Source: Brassica napus
Lineage: Eukaryota; Streptophyta; Magnoliopsida; Brassicales; Brassicaceae
DNA: 64,000 bases
Assembly: GCF_020379485.1 (NCBI RefSeq)
Contig: NW_026015767.1
Location: 432,501-496,500 of the forward strand
Direction of reading: 5' to 3'
In this document: one piece after another, positions 1 to 10,993 of the stretch
Layout of the letters: every line of letters begins with the position of its first letter
How positions within the stretch are numbered: position 1 is the first letter of the stretch
Made by a program: the position numbers and the translations under genes
Notes under the pieces: model-generated
Database searches by the model: none
Told to the model about the DNA's origin: nothing
The model's input: only the letters and a program-made list of their open reading frames with translations

Positions 1-526
1 CAGTACACACAGGACGTCCGTCAGTACACACAGGACGACCGTGGCCGTCCGTCAGCACACACAGGACGTCCGTCAGCACACGCAGGACGTCCGTGTGTGT
101 CCGTGTGTCCGTCAGTACAAACAGGACGTCCGTCAGTACACACAGGACGTCCGTCAGTACACACAGGACATCCGTCAGCACACAAAGGACGTCCGTGGCC
201 GTCCGTCAGTACACACAGGACGTTCGTGGCCGTCCGTCAGCACACACAGGACGTCCGTCAGTACACACAGGACGTCCGTGGCCGTCTGTCAGCACACACA
301 GGACGTCCGTCAGCACACGCAGGACGTCCGTGGCTGTCCGTGTGTGTCAGTGTGTCCGTCAGTACACACAGGACGTCCGTCAGTACACACAGGACGTCCG
401 TCAGCACACAAAGAACGTCCGTGGCCGTCCGTCAGTACACACAGGACGTCTGTGGCCGTCCGTCAGCACACACAGGACGTCCGTCAGTACACACAGGACG
501 TCCGTGGCCGTCCGTCAGCACACACA
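1..526. repeat. 21-bp minisatellite block, inverted relative to the rest of the window
   Basis: A dense head-to-tail array with basic unit GTCAGCACACACAGGACGTCC, GTCAGTACACACAGGACGTCC or close variants. It is interrupted by 12-bp GTGGCCGTCC-type units. It lacks the long fixed spacer (with CCAAAATCACCC) seen in the other arrays of this window. The unit on the plus strand here is the reverse complement of the unit at 3806-8903, 18004-20691 and 58721-64000. Because 21 is a multiple of three and the unit has no stop in several frames, long arginine/serine/threonine-rich ORFs run through it; I regard these as fortuitous. The array ends abruptly around 526-527, where a retrotransposon integrase sequence begins. 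Confidence 0.9.
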
Positions 527-1712
527 CTACTTGCCAACTCATCAAAGCAGAACATCAGGTGCCTAGTGGGTTATTGCAAAGCTTGCCTATTCCGGAATGG
601 AAATGGGATCACATCACAATGGACTTTGTGACCGGGTTCCCTACCACAAGGAATAAGAAAGATGCGGTTTGGGTTGTGGTTGATCGACTAACCAAATCAG
701 CACACTTCCTGGCTATCAAGAAGTCGGATGGGGTAGATCAGATTGTACGTAAGTACATTGATGAGATCGTCCGACTACATGGTGTGCCGGCAAGCATAGT
801 TTCAGATAGGGATTCAAGGTTTACATCTTACTTCTGGAAAGCTTTCCAAAAAGCTTTAGGAACAAGAGTGAACATAAGTACAGCCTATCACCCACAGACT
901 GATGGACAGTCGGAACGTACGATCCAGACGTTGGAAGATATGTTGCGAGCATGTGTTTTAGACTGGGGTGATTCCTGGGAAAAACATCTACCCCTGGTAG
1001 AATTTGCTTACAATTGTAGAATTGGCATGTCACCATACGAAGCTCTGTATGGGCGTCCATGCAGGACACCCTTGTGCTGGACCCAAGTTGGGGAACGCAG
1101 CATTATTGGTCCGGATATTGTCCAAGAGACAACCGAAAAGATCAAGTTCTTGAGGGACAAGATGAGACAGGCACAAGATCGCCAAAAGAACTATGCAGAT
1201 CGAAAGAGGAAATATCTCGAGTTTCAAGTAGGTGACTTGGTGTATCTCAAAATGATTACCTTCAAAGGACGAGTCCAAATTTCCAGGAGACGGAAGTTAG
1301 ACCCGAGATACTTTGGGCCGTTCAAGGTCATTGAAAGAGTTGGGATGGTGGCCTACAAGTTGGACTTGCCGGCCAAGATGGACGCATTTCATAATGTGTT
1401 CCACGTCTCCCAACTTCGGAAATGTTTGACGGACCAAGTCATCGCTCTTCCTGCCATTCCAGACAATCTTGGTAAGAACCTAACCTTGGAAACGAGGCCA
1501 GTTCGAATCATAGATAGGATGGAAAAAGCAACAAGGAAGAAGACGGTCCAGATGGTCAAGGTCGTCTGGGACTGTAATGGTCAGGATATAATCACTTGGG
1601 AAACCGAAGCTAGAATGAAAGCAGAGTACCCAGAGTGGTTGGATCAGTTTGTTTCCGAGGAAGCATTCGATTCGGATTCGAGGACGAACCATCCCAAGGG
1701 GGGGGGGAGACT
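527..1712 (+). pseudogene. gypsy pol remnant: integrase core and C-terminal chromodomain-like tail
   Basis: The translation starts inside the integrase zinc finger ([10 protein letters not shown]) and continues through the catalytic core. MDFVTG supplies the first Asp, VSDRDSRF the second, and QTDGQSERT the Glu, with 35 residues between second Asp and Glu, so the DD35E triad is intact. A basic C-terminal region follows ([14 protein letters not shown]), then a chromodomain-like tail ([16 protein letters not shown]). Against the other copies here, about 12 nt are missing in frame near 1015-1030, removing residues around the YNNSFHTS position. The frame is open upstream into the minisatellite and downstream past a run of ten G into the LTR, stopping at 1831-1833. 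It is a fragment without its own start, so unlikely to be functional. Confidence 0.85.
1696..1710 (+). other. polypurine tract of element 1
   Basis: A purine run, AA followed by ten G and then AGA, sits two bases before the LTR start TGTCACG. This is the expected place for the plus-strand primer of reverse transcription. The G run is longer than in elements A and E, which probably explains why the pol frame overshoots the usual stop. Confidence 0.8.
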
Positions 1713-2310
1713 TGTCACGCCCCCAATCCTGAGTAGGATTGTTGGGACGACCATGGATCGAGGAAACGTGCAAGCCAGTCTTAGGACATCAAGGCAAGCG
1801 TTCCATGGTCGACAAAGAAGGTTAAGGACATAAGGAAACTTAGACTTAACCTTATACAAGCTAAGAGACAGCTAGGACGAGTAAGACGGTAGTTGGATGA
1901 AGTGGACGAGTAGCTCGGCCAGCTCAATGAAGCTAGGTTCAGTTCACTCCAGCTCAGTCCCTACTAAGTCATCTCCACTAGCTGGACTACAAGCTCACTC
2001 AGCTGAGGCAGCTGAGAGTCAGCTCATCTCAGCTAGACGGACTGTCCGGGCTTTAGGCCGATGGTCCGGGTCTGGGTCAGTGGCGGACTGTGAGGTCCAG
2101 CCATGAGGCCATGGGCTGTTGGGTCTTTGGACAAGGCCGTGGGCTAAGTCCAGGAGGCCTGGGGCCTGGGTTGGGCTTGTGACCGACCCCAAACCCAATC
2201 AGAAAGGGCGAAGGGATGCAAGTGGCCGAAAGGGGACAACCCTTGGCCGATGGTGCCCATTCGCTAGCAAGTCGTGCTTGTTCGTGGGGCAAGACTTACC
2301 CCCTCGTTTT

Positions 2311-2319
2311 CTATAAATA
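2311..2319 (+). promoter_or_regulatory. LTR TATA box (element 1)
   Basis: CTATAAATA in the middle of the LTR, followed about 170 bp downstream by the first ATG of the short LTR ORF. The same motif sits at the matching place in element A (9516) and in the minus-strand solo LTR (58121-58113). It is therefore probably the Pol II promoter separating U3 from R. Confidence 0.7.
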
Positions 2320-2487
2320 TGGGGCTCTCTGGTCGATTACATTATCCAATTCCAGAGTAAAATACTCAGAGAAAAACGTAGAGAGAAAGAAAGAGAGAAA
2401 GAGAGAGTTCTGGCCAAGAGAAAGGCCGATTGTGGTGGTCTTGTGTTCCGGCGACTCTGATCGTTTGAGAACTAACCCCGGTCAAGA

Positions 2488-3556
2488 ATGGGAGATCAAG
2501 ATAAGGAGAAGAGCATGGAGAACCCATACATCGTTCACAAGGTATGTGATGGGCCGTGGCTCCATCAGACCGAACGGACGGTCCATGCGACCGCACCGCG
2601 GCTCTGCTCGGTTCCTAAGTCCCATCCGGCTCTCCTTATCTGTTTCAATACGTTTCTCTTCTCTTCTCTCTGGTTAAACACGAAAGGTTGTGTTGGTTGA
2701 GTACAAGGGACACGTCCCTAGGTTTTGGCCGAACATAATCAAACCGCTAGCCTAGACACGGGTCGGTTAGTCGGATGATCTGATCGCACCAAGACTGGGC
2801 GGTTAGGACGAACGGTTGGGAATGACCCAAAGGGCACGAGTTGTCAAGAGTCATGAGTGTCCAAAGGTTGTGAGTTGCCAAAGGGTGTCAGTGACAAAAA
2901 GGTTTGAGATACCAAAGGTTACGAACATCAAAAGGTATGAGGACCAAGAGGCATGATTGGCCAAAGGGTGCAGGTTCCAAACGGTGTCTTTCGGGACAGG
3001 CTAGGACCGATCCTTATGGATCAGCCTATGGCTTGTCTAGTTAGGACAAGGTCACGGTTTGTCTAAGCCAAGGTAGAGTCGCAAGGTCTGACCGGTTGCT
3101 AAGCCTTCCGGATTAGGCTTGAGGCTTACTCGGCCGTTTGGATCCAGGCCTAAGGCCGGATCAGGTAAGGGAGTCCGTTGGGCCATTGAGCCGGACTTCA
3201 TTGGCCGCTCGCACCTAGATTCTATCCGGTTAGACGGATTGGTCTTTGGGGACGATCCGTATCTGTTAGTGTGTTCTGTTTATCTATTCTGGACTATCTA
3301 TCTGATTCTAAGTCAAGGGGTGGTTGGTTGAATGACTTAGGATACGGTAGGTAGGTCCATACGTTTTATGATTATGTTGACTGAGGTTTATCTAAGTTCT
3401 AGGAACCAAGCCAAGCATTGTAGAATCAATCCGTTCTATTCTCGGTTATGATTAATGCTTATCTGGTTGTGGTTTCAGGAACTAAGGATGGTTCTTGTCA
3501 AGCCAAGGAGCCGTGATGGCTCGGTCAGTGAGAGAGGCTATGTAACGTGTGGTTAG
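2488..3556 (+). other. candidate spliced short ORF inside LTR family 1 (exons 2488-2541 and 3479-3556)
   Basis: An ATG at 2488 opens 18 codons starting MGDQDKEKSMENP and ending in AAG exactly at a strong donor (CACAAG|GTATGT). A matching acceptor, GTTGTGGTTTCAG|GAAC, lies at 3478/3479, giving a 937-bp intron (2542-3478). Joined in phase 0, exon 2 adds 25 codons (ELRMVLVKPRSR...) before a TAG at 3554-3556. The same layout, with different but related peptides, occurs in the other LTRs. Whether the peptide is made is unknown; the intron alone could matter by shaping the 5' leader. Confidence 0.5.
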
Positions 3557-3805
3557 ATGATGCTAGGGATGAACTAGTGATTGTCTATAAGACTGTTAAG
3601 AAGTTGTGTATTGAATCTCATGTTTCCAAGTAATACAAAGTTTATACATTGTTATTCCGCTGTGCAATCTGTTCCTTTGTTTATGAACCTCATATTCGAT
3701 ATGACTTAGTAACTAAAAGACTTAAAATGGATCAAACAAGCAAATAAATTAATAAGTAAGCCTGCGGACTCCATCAGGTCGAGAGGCCAGGGTTCGCGTC
3801 TTACA

Positions 3806-6800
3806 GTCAGCGTGCTGAGTCCAAGGACCAACGTGCTGATATGTGTACTGATGGACAGCCACAGACTTCCTGTGTGTGCTGACGGACACATATGGACAGC
3901 CACGGACGTTGTGTGTGTGCTGACGGACAGCCTACATGGGCCAAAATAACCTGAACAGTCCACGGGAAGGCCAGCGTGCTGAGTCCAAGGACCAGCGTGC
4001 TGATATGTACTGATGGACAGCCACGGACGTCCTGTGTGTGCGGACAGACACACACGGACAGCCACAGACGTCCTGTGTGTGCTGACTGACACACAAGGAG
4101 GTCCTTTGTGTGCTGACGGACACCCACGGACGTCCTGTGTGTACTGAACAGACAGCCCACGTGGGCCAAAATCACCCGAACAGTCCACGGCAAGAGCCAG
4201 CGTGCTGAGTCCAAGGACCAGCGTGCTGATATATGTACTGATGGACAGCCACGGACGTCCTGTGTGTGCTGACGGACACACACGAACACACACAGACAGC
4301 CACAGACGTCCTGTGTGTGCTGACGAACAGCCACAGACAGCCACGAACATCCTGTATGTGCTGATGGACACACATGGACACACACGGACAGCCACGGACG
4401 TCCTGTGTGTGCTGATGGACACACACAGATACACACGGACAGCCACGGACGTCCTGTGTGTGCTGACGGACACACACGGAGAGCCACGGACGTCATATGT
4501 GTGCTGACGGACACCCACGGACGTCCTGTGTGTACTGAACAGACAGCCCACGTGGGCCAAAAGCACCCGAACAGTCCACGGGAAGGGCCAGCATGCTGAG
4601 TCCTAGGGCCAGCGTGCTGATATGTGTACTGATGGACAGCCACGCACGTCCTGTGTGTGCTGATGGACACACACGGACACACACGGACAGCCACGGACGT
4701 CCTGTGTGTGCAGACGGACAGCCACAGACAGCTACGGACGTCCTGTGGGTGCTGACGGGGAGCCACGGACTGCCAGGGACGTCCTCTGTGTGCTGACGGA
4801 CAGCCACAGACATCCTGTGTGTGTTGGCGGACACCCATGGACGTCCTGTGTGTACTGAACAGACAACCCACGTGGGACAAAATCACCCGAAATGTCCACG
4901 GGAAAGGTCAGCGTGCTGAGTCCAAGTACCAACTTGCTGATATGTGTACTGATGGACAGCCACGGACGTCCTGTGTGTGCTGACGGACACACACGAACAG
5001 CCATGGATGCCTGTGTGTACTGAACAGACAGCCCACGTGGGCCAAAATCACCCGAACAGTCCACGGGAAGGGCCAGCGTGCTGAGTCCACGGACAAGCGT
5101 GCTGACATGTGTACTGATGGACAGCCACGGACGTCTTGTGTGTGCTGACGGACAAACACAGACACACACGGACACACGCGGACAGCCACGGACATCCTGT
5201 GTGTGCTGACGGACACACAAAGACAGCCATGAACATCATGTGGTGGACACCCACGTACGTCCTCTGTGTACTGAACATACAGCCCTCGTGGGCCAAAATC
5301 ACCCAAACAGTCCACGGGAAGGGCCAGCGTGCTGAGTCCAAAGACCAGCGTGCTGATATGTGTACTGATGGACAGCAATGGACATCTTGTGTGTGCTGAC
5401 GGACACACACGGACAAAAACAGACAGCCACGAAAGTCCTGTGTGTGCTGATGGACACACACGGACAGCCACTGACGTCCTGTGTGTGCTGGCGGACACCC
5501 ACGAACGTCCTGTGTGTACTGAACAGACAGCCAACATGGGCCAAAATCACCTGAAATGTCCACGGGAAGGGTCAGCGTGCGGAGTCCAAGGACAACCGTG
5601 CTGATATGTGTACTGATGGACAGCCACAGACGTCATGTGTGTGATGACGGACACACACGGACATCCACGGACGTCCTGTTGGTGCTGAGGGCACACATGG
5701 ACATCCTGTGTTTGCTGACGGACACCCACGGACGTCCTGTGTGTACTGAACAGACAGCTTACGTGGGCCAAAATAACCCGAACAGTCCACCTGAAGGGCC
5801 AGCGTTCTGATATGTACTGATGGACAGCCACGGACGTCCAGTGTGTGCAGACAGACACACACGGATACACACGAACAGCCACGGACGTCCTGTGTGTGCT
5901 GACGGACACACAAGGAGGTCCTTTGGGTGCTTTACGGACACCCACGGACGTCCTGTGTGTACTGAACAGACAGCCCACGTGGGCCAAAATCACCCAAACA
6001 GTCAACGGCAAGGGCCAGCGTGCTGAGTCCAAGGACCAGCGTGCTGAGTCCAAGGACCAGCGTGCTGATATATGTACTGATGGACAGCCACAGACGTCCT
6101 GTGTGTGCTGACGGACACACACAGACACACACAGACAGCCACAGACGTCCTGTGTGTGCTGACGAACAGCCACAGACAGCCACAGACATTCTATGTGTGC
6201 TGATGGACAGCCACAGACTGCCACAGACGTCCTCAGTGTGCTGATAGACAGCCACAGACAGCCATCCACGTCCTGTGTGTGTTGGCGGACACCCACGGAC
6301 GTCCTGTGTGTATGAATAGACAACCCATGTGGGCCAAAATCACCCCAAATGTCCACGGGAAGGGCCAGCGTGCTGATTCCAAGGACCAACATGCTCATAT
6401 GTGTACTGATGGACAGCCACGGACGTCCTGTGTGTGCTGACAGACACAGACGGACACACACGGACAACCACGGACGTCCTGTGTGTGCTGATGGACACAC
6501 ACGGACGTCATGTGTGTGCTGACGGACACACACGGACGTCCTGTGTGTACTGAACAGACAGGCCACGTAGGCCAAAATCACCCGAACAATCCACAGGAAG
6601 GGCCAGCGTGCTGAGTCCAAGGACCAGCGTGCAGATATGTGCACTGATGGACAGCCACGTACGCCTTGTGTGTGCTGACGGACACACACGGACACACATG
6701 GACACACATGGACAGCCACAGATGTCCTGTGTGTGCTGACGGACACACACGGACAGCCACGAACGTCCTGTGTGTTCTGGCGGACACCCACAGACGTCCT

Positions 6801-8903
6801 GTGTGTACTGAACAGACGGCCCACGTGGGCCAAAATCACCCGAAATGTCCATGGGAAGGGTCAGCGTGCGGAGTCCAAGGACCAACGTGCTGAAATGTGT
6901 ACTGATGGACAGCCACAGACGTCCTGTGTGTGCTGACGGACACACACGGACAGCCATGGACGTCCTGTGTATGCTGGTGGACACCCACGGACGGCCTGTG
7001 TGTACTGAACAGACAGCCCACGTGTGCCAAAATCACCCAACCAGTCCACGGGAAGGGCCAGCGTGCTGATATGTGTACTGATGGACAGCCACGGACTTCC
7101 TGTGTGTGCTGATGGACACACACGGAAAGACACGGACGTCCTGTGTGTGCTGACGGCCCACGTGGGCCAAAATCACTTAAACAGTCCACGGGAAGGGCCA
7201 GCGTGCTGAGTCCAAAGACAAGCGTGCTGTTATGTGTATTGATGGACAGCCACGGACATCTTGTGTGTGCTGACGGACACACATGGACACACACGGACAC
7301 AAAAAGACAGCCACGAACGTCCTGTGTGTGCTGATGGACACACACGGACAGCCACTGACGTCCTGTGTGTGCTGGCGGACACCCACAGACGTCCTGTGTG
7401 TACTGAACAGACAGCCCACATGGGCCAAAATCACCCGAAATGTCCACGTGAAGGGTCAGCGTGCGGAGTCCAAAGACCACCGTGCTGATATGTGTACTGA
7501 TGGACAGCCACAGACGTCCTGTGTGTGCTGACGGACACACACGGACAGCCACGGACGTCCTGTTGGTGCTGAGGGCACACACGGACATCCTGTGTTTGCT
7601 GACGGACACCCACAGATTTCCTGTGTGTACTGAACAGACAGCCTACATGGGCCAAAATAACCCGAACAGTCCACGGGAAGGGCCAGCGTGCTGAGTCCAA
7701 GGACCAGCGTGCTGATATGTCCTGATGGACAGCCACAGACGTCCTGTGTGTGCGGACAGACACACACGGACAGCCACGGACGTCCTGTGTGTGCTGACGG
7801 ACACACAAGGAGGTCCTTTGTGTGCTGACGGACACCCATGGACGTCCTGTGTGTACTAAACAGACAGCCCACGTGGGCCAAAATCACCCTAACAGTCCAC
7901 AGCAAGGGCCAGCGTGCTGAGTCCAAGGACCAGCCTGCTTATATGTGTACTGATGGACAGCCACGGACGTCCTGTGTGTGCTGACGGACACCCACAGACA
8001 GCCACGAACGTCTTGTGTCTGCTGACGGACAGCCACGGACGTCCTGTGTGTGCTGACGGACAGCAACGGACTGCCACGGACATCCTGTGCGTGCTGACTG
8101 ACAGCAACGAACGTCTTGTGTGTACTGAACAGACAGCCCACGTGGGCCAAAATCACCCAAACAGTCCACAGGAAGGGCAAGCGTGCTAATATGTGTACTG
8201 ATGGACAGCCACATACGTCCTGTGTATGCTGACGGACACACACGGACGTCATGTGTGTGCTGACGGACACACACGGACGCCCTGTGTGTGCTGACGGACA
8301 GCCACAGACAGCCACATACAGCCACAGACGTCCTGTGTGTGTGCTGGCGGACACCCACGGACCCACACGGACAGCCACGGATGTCCTGTGTGTGGTGACA
8401 GACAGCCACAGACAGCCACGGACGTCCTGTGTGCTGGCGGACACCCACGGACGTCCTGTGTGTACTGAACAGACAGCCCACGTGAGCCAAAATCATTTAA
8501 ATAGTCCACGGGAAGGGCCAGCGTGCTGATTCCAAGGACCAACGTGCTGATATGTGTACTGATGGACAGCCACGGACATACTGTGTGTGATGACGGACAC
8601 AGACGGACACACATGGACAGCCACGGACAGCCACGGACGTCCTGTGTGTGCTAGCGGACACCCACGAACATCCTCTGTGTACTGAACAGACAGCTCACGT
8701 GGGCCAAAATCCCCCAAACAGTCCACGGGAAGGGTCAGTGTGCTGAGTCCAAGGACCAACGTGCTGATATGTGTACTGATGGACAGCCACGGATGTCCTG
8801 TGTGTGCTGACGGACACACACGGACATCCTGTGTGTGCTGACGGACACACACGGACAGCCACTGACGTCTTGTGTGTGCTGGCTGACACCCACGGACGTC
8901 CTG
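3806..8903. repeat. minisatellite with higher-order units (block 2)
   Basis: The basic unit on this strand is GGACGTCCTGTGTGTGCTGAC, alternating with GGACACACACGGACAGCCAC-type units. About every 140-400 bp a fixed segment recurs: ACTGAACAGACAGCCC, the palindrome GCCCACGTGGGC, then CCAAAATCACCCGAACAGTCC, GGGAAGGGCCAGCGTGCTGAG and GTGCTGATATGTGTACTG. I count about 20 such segments. The number of short units between them varies, so this is a higher-order satellite with variable internal copy number. Many long cysteine/serine/threonine-rich ORFs on both strands are by-products. Element A interrupts it at 8904. Confidence 0.92.
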
Positions 8904-9515
8904 TGTCATGTCCCTGATTCTAGATAGAGCCTTCGGGCACAGCCATGGTACGGGGAGACGTGCTAGTCAGGTCGTAAGACCTAAAGACAAGCGTATCATG
9001 GCTGGAATGGATGGTTAAGTGCATCAGTATGCTGAGACTTGACCAGAATCGGATGGAGACAAGGAAATAAGAGCTGGATGAGTTCTAAGGCAGCTGGACG
9101 ATGATGGGAAGCAGCTCAGTCAGCTAGGACAAGCTTAGTGTAGCTCACACTAGCTTGGGTCAGCTCCAGTAGCTGGATCACTAGCTCCCTCAGCTGGGGA
9201 AGCTGGCACTCAGCTCAACTCAGCTGGGTGGAGTGTTATGGTCCGGGCCAGTGTTGCCGGTCCATGGGCGGTCAAGGGTCCGGCTGGGTGGTGGCTGAAC
9301 CACTAAGGGCCTATGGGTCTTTATTGGGTCCGTGGGTCTTGGTGGATGTACTTGGGATGCAGATTGAGGCATTGGGCCTATTTCCAGACAGCCCACACGC
9401 CAAAGGGAGCAGTTGGACGGTTGATGGGCGAAAAGGTGGGAATTGGGCAGTTTGTGTCTTTTCCCTTCCAACCGGTTGCAACTGTCCGCCCAGGCAGTTA
9501 TTGGCCGACCTTTCT

Positions 9516-9524
9516 CTATAAATA
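9516..9524 (+). promoter_or_regulatory. TATA box of element A 5' LTR
   Basis: CTATAAATA, preceded by a CT-rich stretch and followed by a 13-codon upstream ORF starting at 9546. The identical box in the 3' LTR is at 16688-16696. Transcription would start roughly 25-35 bp downstream. Confidence 0.72.
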
Positions 9525-9696
9525 CAGACACTTGGGTGTCGAAAATGGCATCAAATTCCTTAGGGAAAACTCTGCCAAAATCGTGACAGAAAGAAAGAGA
9601 GAAAGAGAGAAGAAGGCCGGCCAAACCGAGACTGTGGGTGGTGGTGATCGGACTCCGACCAGAAGTTGGTCTGTGGGAAGAGGAGAGCATTTGGTG

Positions 9697-10611
9697 ATGG
9701 CAACCAGAGGCAAGGAGAAGGATCTGGAGAAGGGCTTGAGCACTCCTGAGCGCACGCCCAAGGTGAGTGGGATGGACCGAACCATCCTACCATGGCCGCG
9801 GTGGAATTCCGTGTAGGCTGTGGTCGGATTGGTTGGACCAGACCCATCTCTTCCTTTTCCCTTACTATTCTACTTCATCTCTTCTATGTTCTGAATGTGT
9901 TGGATGATTCAGACACGTTCTGACTGAGCCATGGTCTTGGTCGGTACCCAGAAACCCTCCATGGCCTTGGTTGGGCTGGTGTGTTGAGATCTCATAGTTC
10001 CTGAAGGGATTATTGGGATCCGACCATGGATTGTTCTTAGTGATGATTTATCATGAATTATCATGGTTTCTAATTGGATTTATCAGTCCGATTTGATGGT
10101 GGTCAGTTATGGCCGGTTTAGTGGAATTTGGCCGAGTTCTAGGTGAAGGAGGCCGGTTCTGTCTAATCTGATTGTGGATTCTTCTTAGTTGGGAATTATC
10201 AGTAATTGTCATGAATTTTATTTAGTTTTTGGAGATGTATTAAAAATGGCCAGAAATGGGATTTAGCCTTGGTCGTTTGTGGTTCAGTGTGATTGATGGG
10301 TTAGATCACATTGGATCAGTCTGGCCGTGTGTTAAATGGTTGTTTGGGATGTCTTAGTTGATGTCCTGAGTATGGCCGAGTGCTTTGTTGACTGATCGGT
10401 TAGCTTAGAGAACTTAGTTTAAGGGAACCAAACCATGCAATGTTAGATGAGCTTACTAGGGTATCGGTTTGTTATGTACTTATGTTGTTGTGTTGTGTGT
10501 GTGTTGTGGTTTCAGGATCGGACCAGGACCGTGGCAAGGCCAAGGAACCGTGAGGACTTAGCTGTGGATGGATGTGTGGGTTATGGGATAGTATTGTATT
10601 ATGACTTATGA
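9697..10611 (+). other. candidate spliced short ORF inside element A LTR (exons 9697-9762 and 10516-10611)
   Basis: ATG at 9697 opens 22 codons that finish ...GLSTPERTPK at the near-perfect donor CCCAAG|GTGAGT. The acceptor GTTGTGGTTTCAG|GATC at 10515/10516 defines a 753-bp intron (9763-10515). Read in phase 0, exon 2 gives DRTRTVARPR... and stops at TGA 10609-10611, 53 residues in all. The same donor, acceptor and phase occur in element 1, element E and the solo LTR. The 3' LTR carries an identical copy. A spliced RNA would lose part of U5, so it could serve translation but not faithful reverse transcription. Coding function is unproven. Confidence 0.5.
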
Positions 10612-10834
10612 CTTAGCCTATTGTGCAACTGACTGATTGTATGGATCACATGTTTATATTTATACAATGAATGTTTTCTCTTGTCTATCTGGTCGTGCAT
10701 TGATTGAATGAACCTCAAGATTTCGAAAATGACTTAGTGAATATGGAACTTTAAAACTGATGGAACTTAGAACCATGGTTTAGGTAAGGCACGGACCTAG
10801 TGGGACCTAAGGGTCAGGTTCGGGTCTTACAAGT

Positions 10835-10846
10835 TGGTATCAGAGC
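10835..10846 (+). other. primer binding site, initiator tRNA-Met type
   Basis: TGGTATCAGAGC starts three bases after the 5' LTR end. This is the usual plant LTR-retrotransposon primer site, complementary to the 3' end of initiator tRNA-Met. Confidence 0.93.
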
Positions 10847-10993
10847 GGAGTTGATTCTAGGATTTGTTTGGGTTTGGGTTAGTCACCACACATCCGGCTG
10901 GTTCTCATGGTAAGGTCTGGTCGTTTTGCTTAGCCTTAGGGATTGTTGTGATTTATTTTGTTATATCATGTGAGCTGACATGATTGTTTACAT

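Larger units (their letters stand above)
527..3805 (+). mobile_element. 5'-truncated Ty3/gypsy chromovirus (element 1): integrase fragment plus 3' LTR
   Basis: This is the 3' portion of a Tekay/Del-like element: end of pol, polypurine tract, then one LTR ending in TTACA. The left edge cuts the integrase zinc finger just before its second cysteine pair, so LTR, gag, protease, RT and RNase H are all absent. The truncation joins directly to minisatellite, so no left target duplication can be tested. The LTR differs from that of element A but matches the minus-strand solo LTR at 56674-58720. The minisatellite has opposite orientation on the two sides, which implies rearrangement rather than simple insertion. 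Confidence 0.85.
1713..3805 (+). repeat. LTR of element 1 (2093 bp, LTR family 1)
   Basis: Begins TGTCACGCCC just after the polypurine tract and ends GCGTCTTACA at 3805, giving TG...CA termini. It holds a TATA box at 2311-2319 and candidate splice sites (donor after 2541, acceptor before 3479). It also has the AGCTGG/CAGCTC-rich U3 stretch (about 1900-2040) typical of all related LTRs in this window. The solo LTR at 56674-58720 is the same family in the other orientation, recognisable across its length but clearly diverged. No gene lies inside. Confidence 0.88.
8904..10831 (+). repeat. 5' LTR of element A
   Basis: Runs from TGTCATGTCC to GGTCTTACA, 1928 bp. It contains a CAGCTG/CAGCTC-rich U3 (about 9100-9225), a TATA box at 9516-9524, a GA-rich leader around 9590-9615 and candidate splice sites at 9762/9763 and 10515/10516. 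Long ORFs on both strands are duplicated exactly in the 3' LTR and show no recognisable domain. Confidence 0.95.

Noticed and set aside
3806..8903. Many long cysteine/serine/threonine-rich ORFs on both strands in the minisatellite (for example 5547-6839, 3807-4886)
   Set aside because: They only translate the repeat. Unit length is a multiple of three, frames overlap on both strands, and no domain or consistent start is seen.
9220..9690. Minus-strand ORF of 156 codons in the element A LTR, repeated at 16392-16862
   Set aside because: Present twice only because the LTR is duplicated. No domain is seen, and it overlaps the promoter region.
10835..10846. tRNA gene at the primer sites
   Set aside because: Only the 12-nt primer complement is present; there is no cloverleaf or flanking tRNA sequence.
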